A stretch of 16,781 bases of DNA from Nitrososphaerota archaeon (GTDB taxonomy: Archaea; Thermoproteota; Nitrososphaeria; Nitrososphaerales; UBA183). Within the stretch, counting starts at the first letter, position 1; every line of letters starts with the position of its first letter. The stretch spans positions 1 to 16,781 of the forward strand of contig JAFMAU010000039.1 of assembly GCA_029784825.1 (NCBI GenBank). The letters are read 5' to 3'. The notes below the pieces were generated by a model that did not search any database, was not told the DNA's origin, and worked only from the letters and a program-made list of their open reading frames with translations. The position numbers and the translations under genes were made by a program. Below, piece by piece: positions 6,848 to 13,716 of the stretch.

Positions 6848-7632
6848 GGCGCCGCGGGATGGGGGCCACCATGGTCGCATCGGTCGCCTTCTCTGTCATC
6901 CTGTTGTCGGGGCTGGCGGTGTACGCCGCGGCCCAGGGGAACGTCGCCCTCTATTCAACTTCGGACGCGGAGACAACCCTCTACTCCTCCTATCAGGTCC
7001 TTTCGGCGGCTGCGGGGTTCGACCTCCTCGTCGGGCTCCAGGGGGCTGTGTCCTCCCACGTCCTCGGGTGCGGCACGGCGCGCGCGGCCCTGTCCCACGA
7101 AGCCTCCTCGCTGTCGGACTCCCAGAGCGGGGGCGGGGTCTCCCTGCGCGCTTCCGTGGCGGTCGTCTCCGGAGCGACGGCGGAAGACAACATGACCGGC
7201 CTGAAGGGGTACGACGGCGGTGTCGCGGGCTACCTGGACGTCGCCATGACCTTCACGGGCTCGGGGTCCGCCGGCGCGGACGTCTCCTTCGACAGGTCCG
7301 AGGTCCACTACGCGCACCTCCCGGTCCGCATCTACAGCGCGGTCAAGGACTGCATGGACGCGGCCGCCGCGATCACCAAAGCCATCGCGGGGTCTCCCGG
7401 ACTCCCCTGCGCGCCGTCTTCTGTGGGCGCAGCGGTGGAAGGAGCGATGCGGGGCCCTTCGGAGCAGGCGTCGGCCGACGGGTTCGCGCTCACTGTTTCC
7501 TACGGCGTCGTCCGGACAGGATCCTGCAGCGCCACCTTCAGAGTCTACCTGGAGCAGGAAGGCATCCCGGGTCCCGCCGGGAACTTCACCGCGCGCCTTG
7601 CGGAGGCAGGGGGCGCGCCGCTTGGGACCTGA
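6841..7632 (+). CDS. Larger pilin-like secreted protein, last of the operon
   Basis: A 263-residue protein with a basic start VRRRGMGATM, a hydrophobic helix (about 11-30, VASVAFSVILLSGLAVYAAA) and a large extracytoplasmic domain. RRRGM-GAT resembles a class III prepilin processing site, and the MGATMVAS-helix start also recalls archaellum stator-type proteins (FlaF/FlaG), though the resemblance is weak. Four cysteines (77, 171, 190, 229) and sequons NMT and NFT suggest an outside location. The start is TTG 6841, overlapping the upstream TAA and supplying the basic leader; ATG 6859 is the alternative and would drop it. The 3' end overlaps the convergent tfb gene by 47 bases. It is the largest member of the set and could be a tip or adhesive subunit. 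Confidence 0.7.
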   Translation: MVRRRGMGATMVASVAFSVILLSGLAVYAAAQGNVALYSTSDAETTLYSSYQVLSAAAGFDLLVGLQGAVSSHVLGCGTARAALSHEASSLSDSQSGGGVSLRASVAVVSGATAEDNMTGLKGYDGGVAGYLDVAMTFTGSGSAGADVSFDRSEVHYAHLPVRIYSAVKDCMDAAAAITKAIAGSPGLPCAPSSVGAAVEGAMRGPSEQASADGFALTVSYGVVRTGSCSATFRVYLEQEGIPGPAGNFTARLAEAGGAPLGT

Positions 7633-8551
7633 GCTTCGCAACCACGGGGGAGAAGATCGACGAGCACTGCTCTCTCACGGTGTACTCGGACGCGTCCCCG
7701 CACGCCGCGCAGTCTCTCTGAGTCACCCTCGGCCTCCTCGACTCCCGGAAGGCGAGCACGACCTCGGCCGAGTAGACCGCCGACGCGGCCACTGCGCAAG
7801 GCCTCTTCCCGTCGAGGGCGGTCCTGTCGCACTCTTCCATGATCTCCCCGGCCAGCCTCCGGAGCGAGTCCATGTACGCGGCCCGAGGCGCTCCGTACTT
7901 CGCCAGGCGCCCGGCGAGCCTCTCGTTCATGGACAGCTTGGCGATCACCCTGGGCAGGTACTCCTCCGGCCTCCTGGGGAACGTCCTGACCGGGGACTCG
8001 ACCGTCAGCATGAATATCGCGGAAGATGTGACGTTCTTCCCAAAGTCGGCGAACGCGCCGAGGACCTCCCTGATGCTAACGGACGTCACCCCTTCTATCT
8101 TGCAGGCGGCGACGAGCGAGTAGGCGGACGCCTCCGCCACCGTTATCCTCCTCCTGTGATGGGCGGCCATGACCCCCTTGGCCAGAGCGGCCGCCTGAAG
8201 GACCGCCACCCGCGGAAGGAACAGCCTCTCTCCGACCCTCTCGATGAGCCTGCCGCAGTCGGCGTAGCTCCCTTCCCTGGCCGCGTGGTCGGAGAGCCTC
8301 TTCATCTTCAGGTAGCTGGTGTTGTTCCCCGAGAGCCGAGACCGCATCTCCTCCAGGGACGCCTTCCTCCTCCCCATGAAACTCCCCAGGGGCTGCCTCC
8401 CGAACAGCGGGAGCTTGCGGTCTGCCACCCTCCTCACGTCCATGACCGCCTTCTCCTTCACCAGCCCGCACCCCTGGCAGACGAGCTCGTCCGCCATGTC
8501 AAGCAGCGGGCTCGCGCAGTCCTGACATCTCTCCAGCTCTGAAACCTGCAT
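7586..8551 (-). CDS. tfb: Transcription initiation factor TFB (TFIIB homologue)
   Basis: A 321-residue archaeal TFB, which bridges TBP-bound TATA/BRE DNA and RNA polymerase. The N-terminal zinc ribbon has C9-x2-C12 and C25-x2-C28. The B-reader/linker follows (about 45-60, PLFGRQPLGSFMG, matching the LGSxIG motif). The core has two cyclin-like repeats (about 95-185 and 196-300), the first with ITVAEASAYSLVAACKIEG and the second ending in TQRD-x7-SEYTVREQC, the recognition-helix region that reads the BRE. The start ATG 8551 lies directly before the zinc ribbon; the frame is open further upstream but that part has no TFB similarity. The C-terminal tail is Pro/Arg-rich. It diverges from consensus (for example CAACGDA in the last helix-turn-helix), so it may be one of several TFB paralogues in the genome. 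It is divergent from the deoxyhypusine synthase gene. Confidence 0.9.
   Translation of the reverse strand: MQVSELERCQDCASPLLDMADELVCQGCGLVKEKAVMDVRRVADRKLPLFGRQPLGSFMGRRKASLEEMRSRLSGNNTSYLKMKRLSDHAAREGSYADCGRLIERVGERLFLPRVAVLQAAALAKGVMAAHHRRRITVAEASAYSLVAACKIEGVTSVSIREVLGAFADFGKNVTSSAIFMLTVESPVRTFPRRPEEYLPRVIAKLSMNERLAGRLAKYGAPRAAYMDSLRRLAGEIMEECDRTALDGKRPCAVAASAVYSAEVVLAFRESRRPRVTQRDCAACGDASEYTVREQCSSIFSPVVAKLRSQAARPLPPQGAR
7681..7710 (+). repeat. 30-base exact direct repeat, copy 1 (inside tfb 3' end)
   Basis: A 30-base sequence beginning TGTACTCGGACGCG is found here and again, identical and in the same orientation, at 8598-8627. This copy is coding on the minus strand (the CAACGDASEY part of the TFB C-terminal domain, in normal alignment with other TFBs), so it is probably the original. 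Confidence 0.9.
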
Positions 8552-8597
8552 GGGCCGCGGAGCCCTGCTTCGCCTAATCGCCTCGGCGGGGCTCCCC

Positions 8598-8627
8598 TGT
8601 ACTCGGACGCGTCCCCGCACGCCGCGC
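8598..8627 (+). repeat. 30-base exact direct repeat, copy 2 (upstream of tfb)
   Basis: Identical to 7681-7710, 917 bases away. This copy lies in the tfb/dys intergenic region, 47-76 bases before the tfb start and about 90 bases before the dys start, and is out of frame with the tfb copy. Flanking bases on both sides show no convincing extension of the match. It is probably a small duplication of the tfb 3' end, or the scar of a lost neighbouring tfb copy. Confidence 0.9.
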
Positions 8628-8680
8628 CCGAGGACTCCCTCCGCGGGGTCTGAGGGGCCCCGGAGGAAAGTGAAGCGCAG

Positions 8681-8700
8681 AACGGTTAATACCGCGCCGG
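8681..8700 (+). promoter_or_regulatory. Probable TATA region of dys
   Basis: AACGGTTAATACC (8681-8693) is the only A/T-rich stretch in the 168-base tfb/dys gap. It lies about 30 bases before ATG 8720, the normal archaeal TATA-to-start distance for a transcript with a very short leader. Confidence 0.5.
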
Positions 8701-8719
8701 GGGCCAGCGGCGGTCTCTC

Positions 8720-9670
8720 ATGAAAAGGATCCCCGGTCTGAAGAGGGTGAGGGACCTCCACGTCTCCCCTTCCGGCGACATCGCCTCGCTCCTGGACGAG
8801 ATGGGCCAGGCGGGGGGTTTCATGGCGAGTAACCTTTCGGAAGTGGCGTCGACGTACAGCGCCATGTGCTCCCGGGACGGCTGCGTGAAGTTCCTCTCGT
8901 TCCCGGCCGCGATAATGGCCACGGGGACTAGAGGGGTCCTCATCGACATGGTGAAGGAAGGGATGGTGGATGCGATTGTGACCACCTGCGGCACCCTCGA
9001 CCACGACATTGCGCGGACCCTGGGGGACTACTATCAGGGGAGCTTCGAGATGGACGACGTCAAGCTGAAGCGTGCGGGGTACCACAGGCTAGGGAACGTG
9101 CTAGTGCCGCTCGAAGGTTACGGGCCGCTGATCGAAAAGAGGATGCAGCCGATCCTGTCCCGGCTGTACGCGAAGTCGAAGTCTGTCACCACGGAAGCGC
9201 TCTGCAGGGAGATCGGCAAAGACCTCGACTCGGAGCGGTCGCTGCTCTACTGGGCCCAGAAGAAGGGGGTCCCGGTGTTCGTCCCGGGCATCACCGACGG
9301 CGCGGTCGGGAGCCAGCTCTGGCTCTTCGCAGAAGCGCACAGGGACTTCCAGGTCGACGTCATCGGCGACGAGAGGCGGTTGTCCGACGTCACGTCCGAA
9401 GCCAAGGAGACCGGCGCGCTCGTCCTAGGCGGGGGGATCTCCAAACATCACGTTATCTGGTGGAATTTATTCAGAGGGGGCCTCGACTGGGCGTGCTACA
9501 TCACAACCGCACCTGAGTTCGACGGGTCCCTCAGCGGAGCTCGCCTGCGCGAGGCAATCTCATGGGGGAAGGTGAAGGTGCAGGCCAGGCAGGCGAGCAT
9601 GTACGCCGAAGTGACCACCGTCCTGCCACTGATCGCCTCGTACGTCCTGACGAAGCGAAAGGCTCAGTGA
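8720..9670 (+). CDS. dys: Deoxyhypusine synthase
   Basis: A 316-residue enzyme that transfers the aminobutyl group of spermidine to one lysine of translation factor aIF5A, using NAD, the first step of hypusine formation. Family landmarks are FLSFPAAIMATGTRG (58-72), the NAD-region motif IVTTCGTLDHDIART (86-100), VFVPGITDGAVGSQLW (186-201), GGGISKHH (237-244, the active-site histidine) and EFDGSLSGARLREAISWGKV (266-285). The last holds the lysine (K284) that forms the enzyme-substrate imine in the human enzyme. Length and order fit archaeal forms, slightly short at the N-terminus. ATG 8720 gives an intact first region. It is followed by the pyrophosphatase gene, which has its own promoter, so the two need not be co-transcribed. 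Confidence 0.95.
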   Translation: MKRIPGLKRVRDLHVSPSGDIASLLDEMGQAGGFMASNLSEVASTYSAMCSRDGCVKFLSFPAAIMATGTRGVLIDMVKEGMVDAIVTTCGTLDHDIARTLGDYYQGSFEMDDVKLKRAGYHRLGNVLVPLEGYGPLIEKRMQPILSRLYAKSKSVTTEALCREIGKDLDSERSLLYWAQKKGVPVFVPGITDGAVGSQLWLFAEAHRDFQVDVIGDERRLSDVTSEAKETGALVLGGGISKHHVIWWNLFRGGLDWACYITTAPEFDGSLSGARLREAISWGKVKVQARQASMYAEVTTVLPLIASYVLTKRKAQ

Positions 9671-9685
9671 AACGCATCCCCAATT

Positions 9686-9694
9686 CTTTTAAAC
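9686..9694 (+). promoter_or_regulatory. TATA box of the membrane pyrophosphatase gene
   Basis: TTTTAAA (9687-9693) stands out in GC-rich DNA, 16 bases after the dys stop and about 27-33 bases before the TTG start at 9720. Archaeal transcription starts about 25 bases after the TATA centre, so the messenger would begin at or within a few bases of the TTG. No Shine-Dalgarno sequence precedes it. Confidence 0.65.
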
Positions 9695-9719
9695 CGAATC
9701 CGAGGGCGTCCCCCAGCGC

Positions 9720-11897
9720 TTGACATTAGCACAGGGGCTGCTGCAGGCCCAGTCCTCTGCGCCGTTTTCCGCTCCCAACAGCTCCGGAGCTTACATCGCC
9801 CTCGTACTCTCCGCCGTCGCCCTCCTTTTCGGCGCCGGACTCTGGGCTTACCTTAGGCGGCAGAACCGCGGCACGCCGAAGATGATCGAGATCTCAGACG
9901 CGGTGAAGGAAGGGGCGGGTGCCTTCCTGAGCAGGGAATACCGCATAATCGCGCCGGTCGCCGTCATGATCGTCCTTCTCATCTTCGGGCTAATCGACTA
10001 CCCCAACGCGACAGGGGGCGCGACCGCCATCGGGTTCGCGATGGGGGCGTTCCTGTCGGCCCTGGCCGGCTACGTCGGAATGGCCGTGACCGTGAGGACC
10101 AGCTCAAGGACCGCGGAGGCAGCGAAGTCGGGGCTCGGCAGCGCGCTCACCATGGCGTTCAGGGGCGGCGGGGTGATGGGGATGTCGGTCGTCGGCCTGG
10201 ACCTCCTCGGGCTTTCCGTCTTCTACATAGCGTTCTCCAAGACGATCGCGACTTCGCCCGCTACGCTGGCCGGGCTCGGGTTCGGCGCTTCGCTCATCGC
10301 GATGTTCATGAGGGTCTCCGGCGGGATCTACACCAAGGCCGCGGACGTCGGCGCGGACCTTGTAGGGAAGGTCGAAGCCGGGATTCCGGAAGACGACCCC
10401 CGGAACCCAGCGGTGATAGCTGACAACGTGGGAGACAACGTCGGCGACTGCGCAGGGATGGGGGCGGACGTCTACGAGTCTTACGTGGTGACGACGATAG
10501 CGGTGATGATCCTCGGTGCGCTGATACCGGGCGGCCTGAGCATGGGCCTGCTCGTCTACCCTCTCCTGCTGGGGGCGTCAGGGATAGTGGGAGCGATCGT
10601 CGGCAGCCTCTTCGTCAGGAAGTCGATAAAGTCCAACCCGCTCAGGGCGCTCAACATCACGCTGATCATAGCAGCCGTCGTGGCCATCGTGCTGGACTAC
10701 GTCTTCGGGGACATGATACTCGGAGGCTCGACGCTGAGCTACTACCTCTTCGCCAGCGCCATCGTCGGCATCATCGTAGTCGTTGCTATCGAGCAGGTGG
10801 CCAACTACTTCACCTCATACTCCTACGGGCCGGTGAGGGAGATCGCCCTGTCCAGCCAGACCGGGGCGGCCACGAACTTCCTTTCCGGGTTCTCGACCGG
10901 GCTCACCAGCGCAGCGCCTTCCGCGGTCGTCCTGGTGGTCGCGATCATCGCTTCGTACTCGCTCGGCTTCTACGGCTCGGGCGGGGACGTACTCACCGGC
11001 GTGTACAGCACGGCCGTGGCCACGATGTCGATGCTGTCCCTCACCGGGATCATAATGTCGATCGACTCCTTCGGGCCGATCACAGACAACGCCAACGGCA
11101 TTGTCGAGATGGCCGGGCTTGACAAGAGCGTCAGGGACGTGACCGACGAGCTGGACGCCCTCGGGAACACCACCAAGGCGACCACGAAGGCGTTCGCCGT
11201 GACCTCTGCCGCGCTCGCGGCCGTCGCGATATTCGAGGCGTTCCAGAACGAAGCCTCCAGGATAATCTCCGCATCGCCCTCGCTCCTGAGCAGGTATTCT
11301 ACTCACATGGTGAACGGGCAGCTGCAGTTCACCCTTTCCGACCCGTATGTGGTGATAGGGCTCTTCATCGGCGGGCTCCTGCCGTTCTACTTCTCCAGCT
11401 TCCTGATCAAGGCCGTGGGGCGCGCCGCGTTCACCATAGTCAACGAGGTCAGGCGCCAGTTCAAGGAGATCCCAGGCATCATGGAAGGGACGGCCAAGCC
11501 CGACTACGCGAAGGCGGTCAGCATCAGCACGTCCGCGGCGATAAAGGAGCTCGTGAAGCCGGGAGCGCTCGCGGTCGTCACCCCGCTGGTTGTAGGGTTC
11601 GTCCTAGGCCCCCTGGCGCTTGGCGGGCTGCTCATAGGCAGCGTCGTCTCAGGCGTCTTCCTCGCGTTCACCATGACCAACGGCGGTGCCGCATGGGACA
11701 ACGCCAAGAAGTACATCGAGACAGGCCAGCTCGGCGGCAAGGGGTCGGACGCTCACAAGGCCGCTGTGATGGGGGACACGGTCGGTGACCCGTTCAAGGA
11801 CACCGCAGGACCGGCGATCAACTCGCTGATCAAGGTGGTCAACACAATCTCCATCGTGTTCATCTCGGCGATAGTCCTCTTCGCGCTCTTCATCTAA
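9720..11897 (+). CDS. hppA: Membrane-bound proton-translocating pyrophosphatase, K+-independent type
   Basis: A 725-residue integral membrane pump that hydrolyses pyrophosphate and moves protons out of the cytoplasm. Some 15-16 membrane helices are visible. The substrate-binding signature DVGADLVGKVE is at about 209-219, followed by DNVGDNVGDCAGMGADVYE. The second acidic cluster ITDNANGIVEMA is near 455-470, and the third GDTVGDPFKDTAGPAIN is near the C-terminus. After GNTT (482-485) come K486 and T489, where K+-dependent enzymes have Ala and Gly/Ala. That pair marks the K+-independent H+-pumping class. TTG 9720 is the start because the next Met would cut off the first helix. It allows energy recovery from biosynthetic pyrophosphate. 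Confidence 0.96.
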   Translation: MTLAQGLLQAQSSAPFSAPNSSGAYIALVLSAVALLFGAGLWAYLRRQNRGTPKMIEISDAVKEGAGAFLSREYRIIAPVAVMIVLLIFGLIDYPNATGGATAIGFAMGAFLSALAGYVGMAVTVRTSSRTAEAAKSGLGSALTMAFRGGGVMGMSVVGLDLLGLSVFYIAFSKTIATSPATLAGLGFGASLIAMFMRVSGGIYTKAADVGADLVGKVEAGIPEDDPRNPAVIADNVGDNVGDCAGMGADVYESYVVTTIAVMILGALIPGGLSMGLLVYPLLLGASGIVGAIVGSLFVRKSIKSNPLRALNITLIIAAVVAIVLDYVFGDMILGGSTLSYYLFASAIVGIIVVVAIEQVANYFTSYSYGPVREIALSSQTGAATNFLSGFSTGLTSAAPSAVVLVVAIIASYSLGFYGSGGDVLTGVYSTAVATMSMLSLTGIIMSIDSFGPITDNANGIVEMAGLDKSVRDVTDELDALGNTTKATTKAFAVTSAALAAVAIFEAFQNEASRIISASPSLLSRYSTHMVNGQLQFTLSDPYVVIGLFIGGLLPFYFSSFLIKAVGRAAFTIVNEVRRQFKEIPGIMEGTAKPDYAKAVSISTSAAIKELVKPGALAVVTPLVVGFVLGPLALGGLLIGSVVSGVFLAFTMTNGGAAWDNAKKYIETGQLGGKGSDAHKAAVMGDTVGDPFKDTAGPAINSLIKVVNTISIVFISAIVLFALFI

Positions 11898-11974
11898 GCC
11901 CGTCCCGACGCTCCAAGGCCGATTTCTGCAGCCGGGATTCGCAGGTTTCCCTTCGAGAGACGTGTGCCGTGCGG

Positions 11975-12265
11975 CTACTGCTTCGCCATCCAGACCATCG
12001 CGCCTATCCCCGCCAGCTCCATCGAGTGGATGGCCATGATGGGAAGGGCGACGTCGGCCGAGTAGGTCGCCGCCAGTCTGAAGTAGACGAGGGCGGCGGC
12101 TATGTTCTGGACGAAGAAGACTAGCGAAATGAAGGCGAGCCCGAGGGTGAACCTTGACGTCCGCTCCTTGGCGAGCCTGGAATAGAAGACGAGCAGCACC
12201 AGTGCGGCTACAGCGCCGACCGCTGCGATGATGATGTCGACCGACCAAACGGGTCCAGGGAACAT
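11975..12265 (-). CDS. Small three-helix membrane protein paired with a winged-helix regulator
   Basis: A 96-residue membrane protein with three hydrophobic helices (about 8-28, 40-60 and 70-93) and a basic loop between the first two (YSRLAKERTSRF). The third helix carries HSMELAGIGAMVWM. Its ATG follows directly on the TAG of the winged-helix gene with no gap, so the two form one operon. The fold and layout resemble the 105-residue protein at 15270-15587, which also follows a winged-helix gene: helix, YxR-K-x-TRL/SRF loop, then GxAFxxxFF/FL helix. Small three-helix proteins next to ArsR-like regulators recur in archaea; whether they sense a signal or control the regulator is unknown. Function unassigned. 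Confidence 0.72.
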   Translation of the reverse strand: MFPGPVWSVDIIIAAVGAVAALVLLVFYSRLAKERTSRFTLGLAFISLVFFVQNIAAALVYFRLAATYSADVALPIMAIHSMELAGIGAMVWMAKQ

Positions 12266-12583
12266 CTAACTTGCCCTCCCCGGCTGTCCGTCCGCCTTCT
12301 TATCGTTAACCACCTCGCGATAGACCGCGATGTTGCTTGTCAGCAGCTCGGTCGGGAAGTAGACCTGTCCGTACTTCGGCCCCTGCGCTTCGATGAGCTT
12401 GCTCTCGGTAAGCACCCTGAGATGGTGGGAGACCGTCCGATAGTTGACAGAGAGGGTGCTCGCCAGCTGGTTCGCGTTCGTGGGGGACGCGACGAGGGTG
12501 TCGACTATCATCCTTCTAGTCCTGCCTCCCCGGGAAACGACGAAAACCCACCACAGCATGTGCCTGAACGAGTCGAAGGACAA
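12266..12583 (-). CDS. ArsR-like winged-helix transcription regulator
   Basis: A 105-residue DNA-binding protein. RTRRMIVDTLVASPTNANQL (21-40) is the first helices of a winged helix; LSVNYRTVSHHLRVLTESKL (44-63) is the helix-turn-helix with the recognition helix RTVSHHLRVL, and KYGQVYFPTEL (70-80) forms the wing. No cysteine metal site is seen, so it is not a classic arsenic sensor. TTG 12583 is chosen because TTTATA (12622-12617) lies about 35 bases upstream, which would give a leader of about ten bases; ATG 12559 (Met9) is possible. It is first in an operon with a small membrane protein. An 8-base inverted repeat directly upstream of the TATA box may be its own operator. Confidence 0.82.
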   Translation of the reverse strand: MSFDSFRHMLWWVFVVSRGGRTRRMIVDTLVASPTNANQLASTLSVNYRTVSHHLRVLTESKLIEAQGPKYGQVYFPTELLTSNIAVYREVVNDKKADGQPGRAS

Positions 12584-12615
12584 CAGGAGCCTTGGGTGCG
12601 GCGGAATGCTCTACA

Positions 12616-12653
12616 GTATAAAGGGGGCTGCGCGCGGAGCGTAGTTCCGCGCG
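12616..12653 (-). promoter_or_regulatory. Promoter and inverted repeat before the winged-helix gene
   Basis: On the minus strand TTTATA (about 12622-12617) is the TATA box. Directly upstream, CGCGCGGA (12631-12638) and TCCGCGCG (12646-12653) form a perfect inverted repeat with a 7-base spacer. It could be an operator for a dimeric regulator. Since it also lies about 80 bases past the end of the secreted-repeat gene on the same strand, it could instead act as that gene's terminator hairpin; there is no T-run after it. Confidence 0.45.
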
Positions 12654-12735
12654 GCATCTGTGATGTGTGTGAGGTCAAGCGGGTGCTGTCGCGCCCGGTA
12701 TCCCAGGCGTCATCTCTGTACCCGTGAGCCCCCAC

Positions 12736-13716
12736 CTAGTACACGTAGGCGTTGGAGGAGGTTGAAGTGGTCGTGGTTGAGGAAGTGGTGGTTGTCGTAG
12801 CCGAGGGTGCTACCGGTGCTGGGACCGTTGCGACATAGAAGTTTCCGATGCCTTGGCCTAGGGTTTCCCCTGGGGCGGTGTCCCCGATCCAGTAGAAGAG
12901 CGCGTACCCGTCGTACGTCACGATCTTGGTGTTGTTGTATGGGGTGATGGTCCCGAAGTTGGTGGAGCTGAGCCCTGGTGCCAGAGTGAGCGGCGCTGTG
13001 TAGAACACAGGCCAGTTCTTCTCACAGAAGCTTGTGTTGCAGGTCGTCGTCCCGCTGTTGGGGGTGTCGGTGGACCTGAAGTACAGCGTGAATCCGGTGC
13101 TGTTCGTCAGGTAGAGCCCGATCGACGCCTTGTATGCCACTCCTATGCTGTATGACGGCCCTCCGACAATCTGTCCTCCAGACTGCTGTAGGGTAGGTGG
13201 GATGGCGTACCAGAGGCCCCCGAACTGGCTCAGGCCTTCTCCGTACATGTTCCCTGAGCTCGAGTCGGCGACGTAGTAGTAAAGCGGCCATCCGTTGTAT
13301 GTGGTCTGTTTGGCGCCGTTGGCGCGGGTGATTGTGGAAAAGTTGGACGGGTTCAAGCCAGAGGGCACGCTGAGGCTGCTCGCGTAGAACGGCGGCCATG
13401 CAGCTGCGCAAGAACCGGCGCACGCGCTCGTGCCGTTGCCGGGCTTGTCTGCGCCGAACATGTACAGTGTGAACCCGGTTCCGTTCTCCAGGTAGTGTCC
13501 GACGGTCGCGCTGTTCCCGATCTGAACGGCGTATCCTAGCGCTGAAGTGGATGATGTTGACGTTGTGGTTGTAGTGGTCGAGGTGGTTGTGGCCTTTGTG
13601 CCCGTGCCGCTCATGAGGTAGTAGGCGCCCACGCCCACTATCAGCACTACCACTATCACAGCTCCGACCATAGCCGATGTCGAAATTGCTGGTCTGTCCG
13701 AAGTACTTACCTTCAT
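12736..13716 (-). CDS. Membrane-anchored surface protein with two secreted-repeat (COG4315/PF03640-like) domains
   Basis: A 326-residue protein displayed outside the cell. A membrane anchor (about 15-35, AMVGAVIVVVLIVGVGAYYL) is followed by a Thr/Ser linker (38-59) and two tandem domains (about 63-175 and 190-300). Both have the pattern G-x-YL-x-GxTLYxF ... C ... C-x3-WP ... T-x-GY/GWPLYYY-x-D ... GxG ... FYV/WYA. Domain 1 has C99-x3-C103 and WPPF; domain 2 has C226-x4-C231 and WPVF. The function of the family is not established. A second Thr/Ser tail (306-321) ends the protein. Many NxS/T sequons suggest glycosylation. ATG 13716 is preferred over TTG 13731, since a TTATC box (about 13752-13748) predicts a transcript start near 13725. 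Confidence 0.85.
   Translation of the reverse strand: MKVSTSDRPAISTSAMVGAVIVVVLIVGVGAYYLMSGTGTKATTTSTTTTTTSTSSTSALGYAVQIGNSATVGHYLENGTGFTLYMFGADKPGNGTSACAGSCAAAWPPFYASSLSVPSGLNPSNFSTITRANGAKQTTYNGWPLYYYVADSSSGNMYGEGLSQFGGLWYAIPPTLQQSGGQIVGGPSYSIGVAYKASIGLYLTNSTGFTLYFRSTDTPNSGTTTCNTSFCEKNWPVFYTAPLTLAPGLSSTNFGTITPYNNTKIVTYDGYALFYWIGDTAPGETLGQGIGNFYVATVPAPVAPSATTTTTSSTTTTSTSSNAYVY

Noticed and set aside
8552..9085. Upstream extension of tfb by 178 codons
   Set aside because: It is antisense to deoxyhypusine synthase and has no TFB similarity. The zinc ribbon begins right after ATG 8551.
10815..11306. 163-residue minus-strand frame inside the pyrophosphatase gene
   Set aside because: Antisense of conserved pyrophosphatase coding sequence, with no start signal or family resemblance.
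12760..13590. TTG/GTGGT-type low-complexity runs at both ends of the surface-protein gene
   Set aside because: They are the Thr/Ser linker codons of the protein, not a DNA repeat array.
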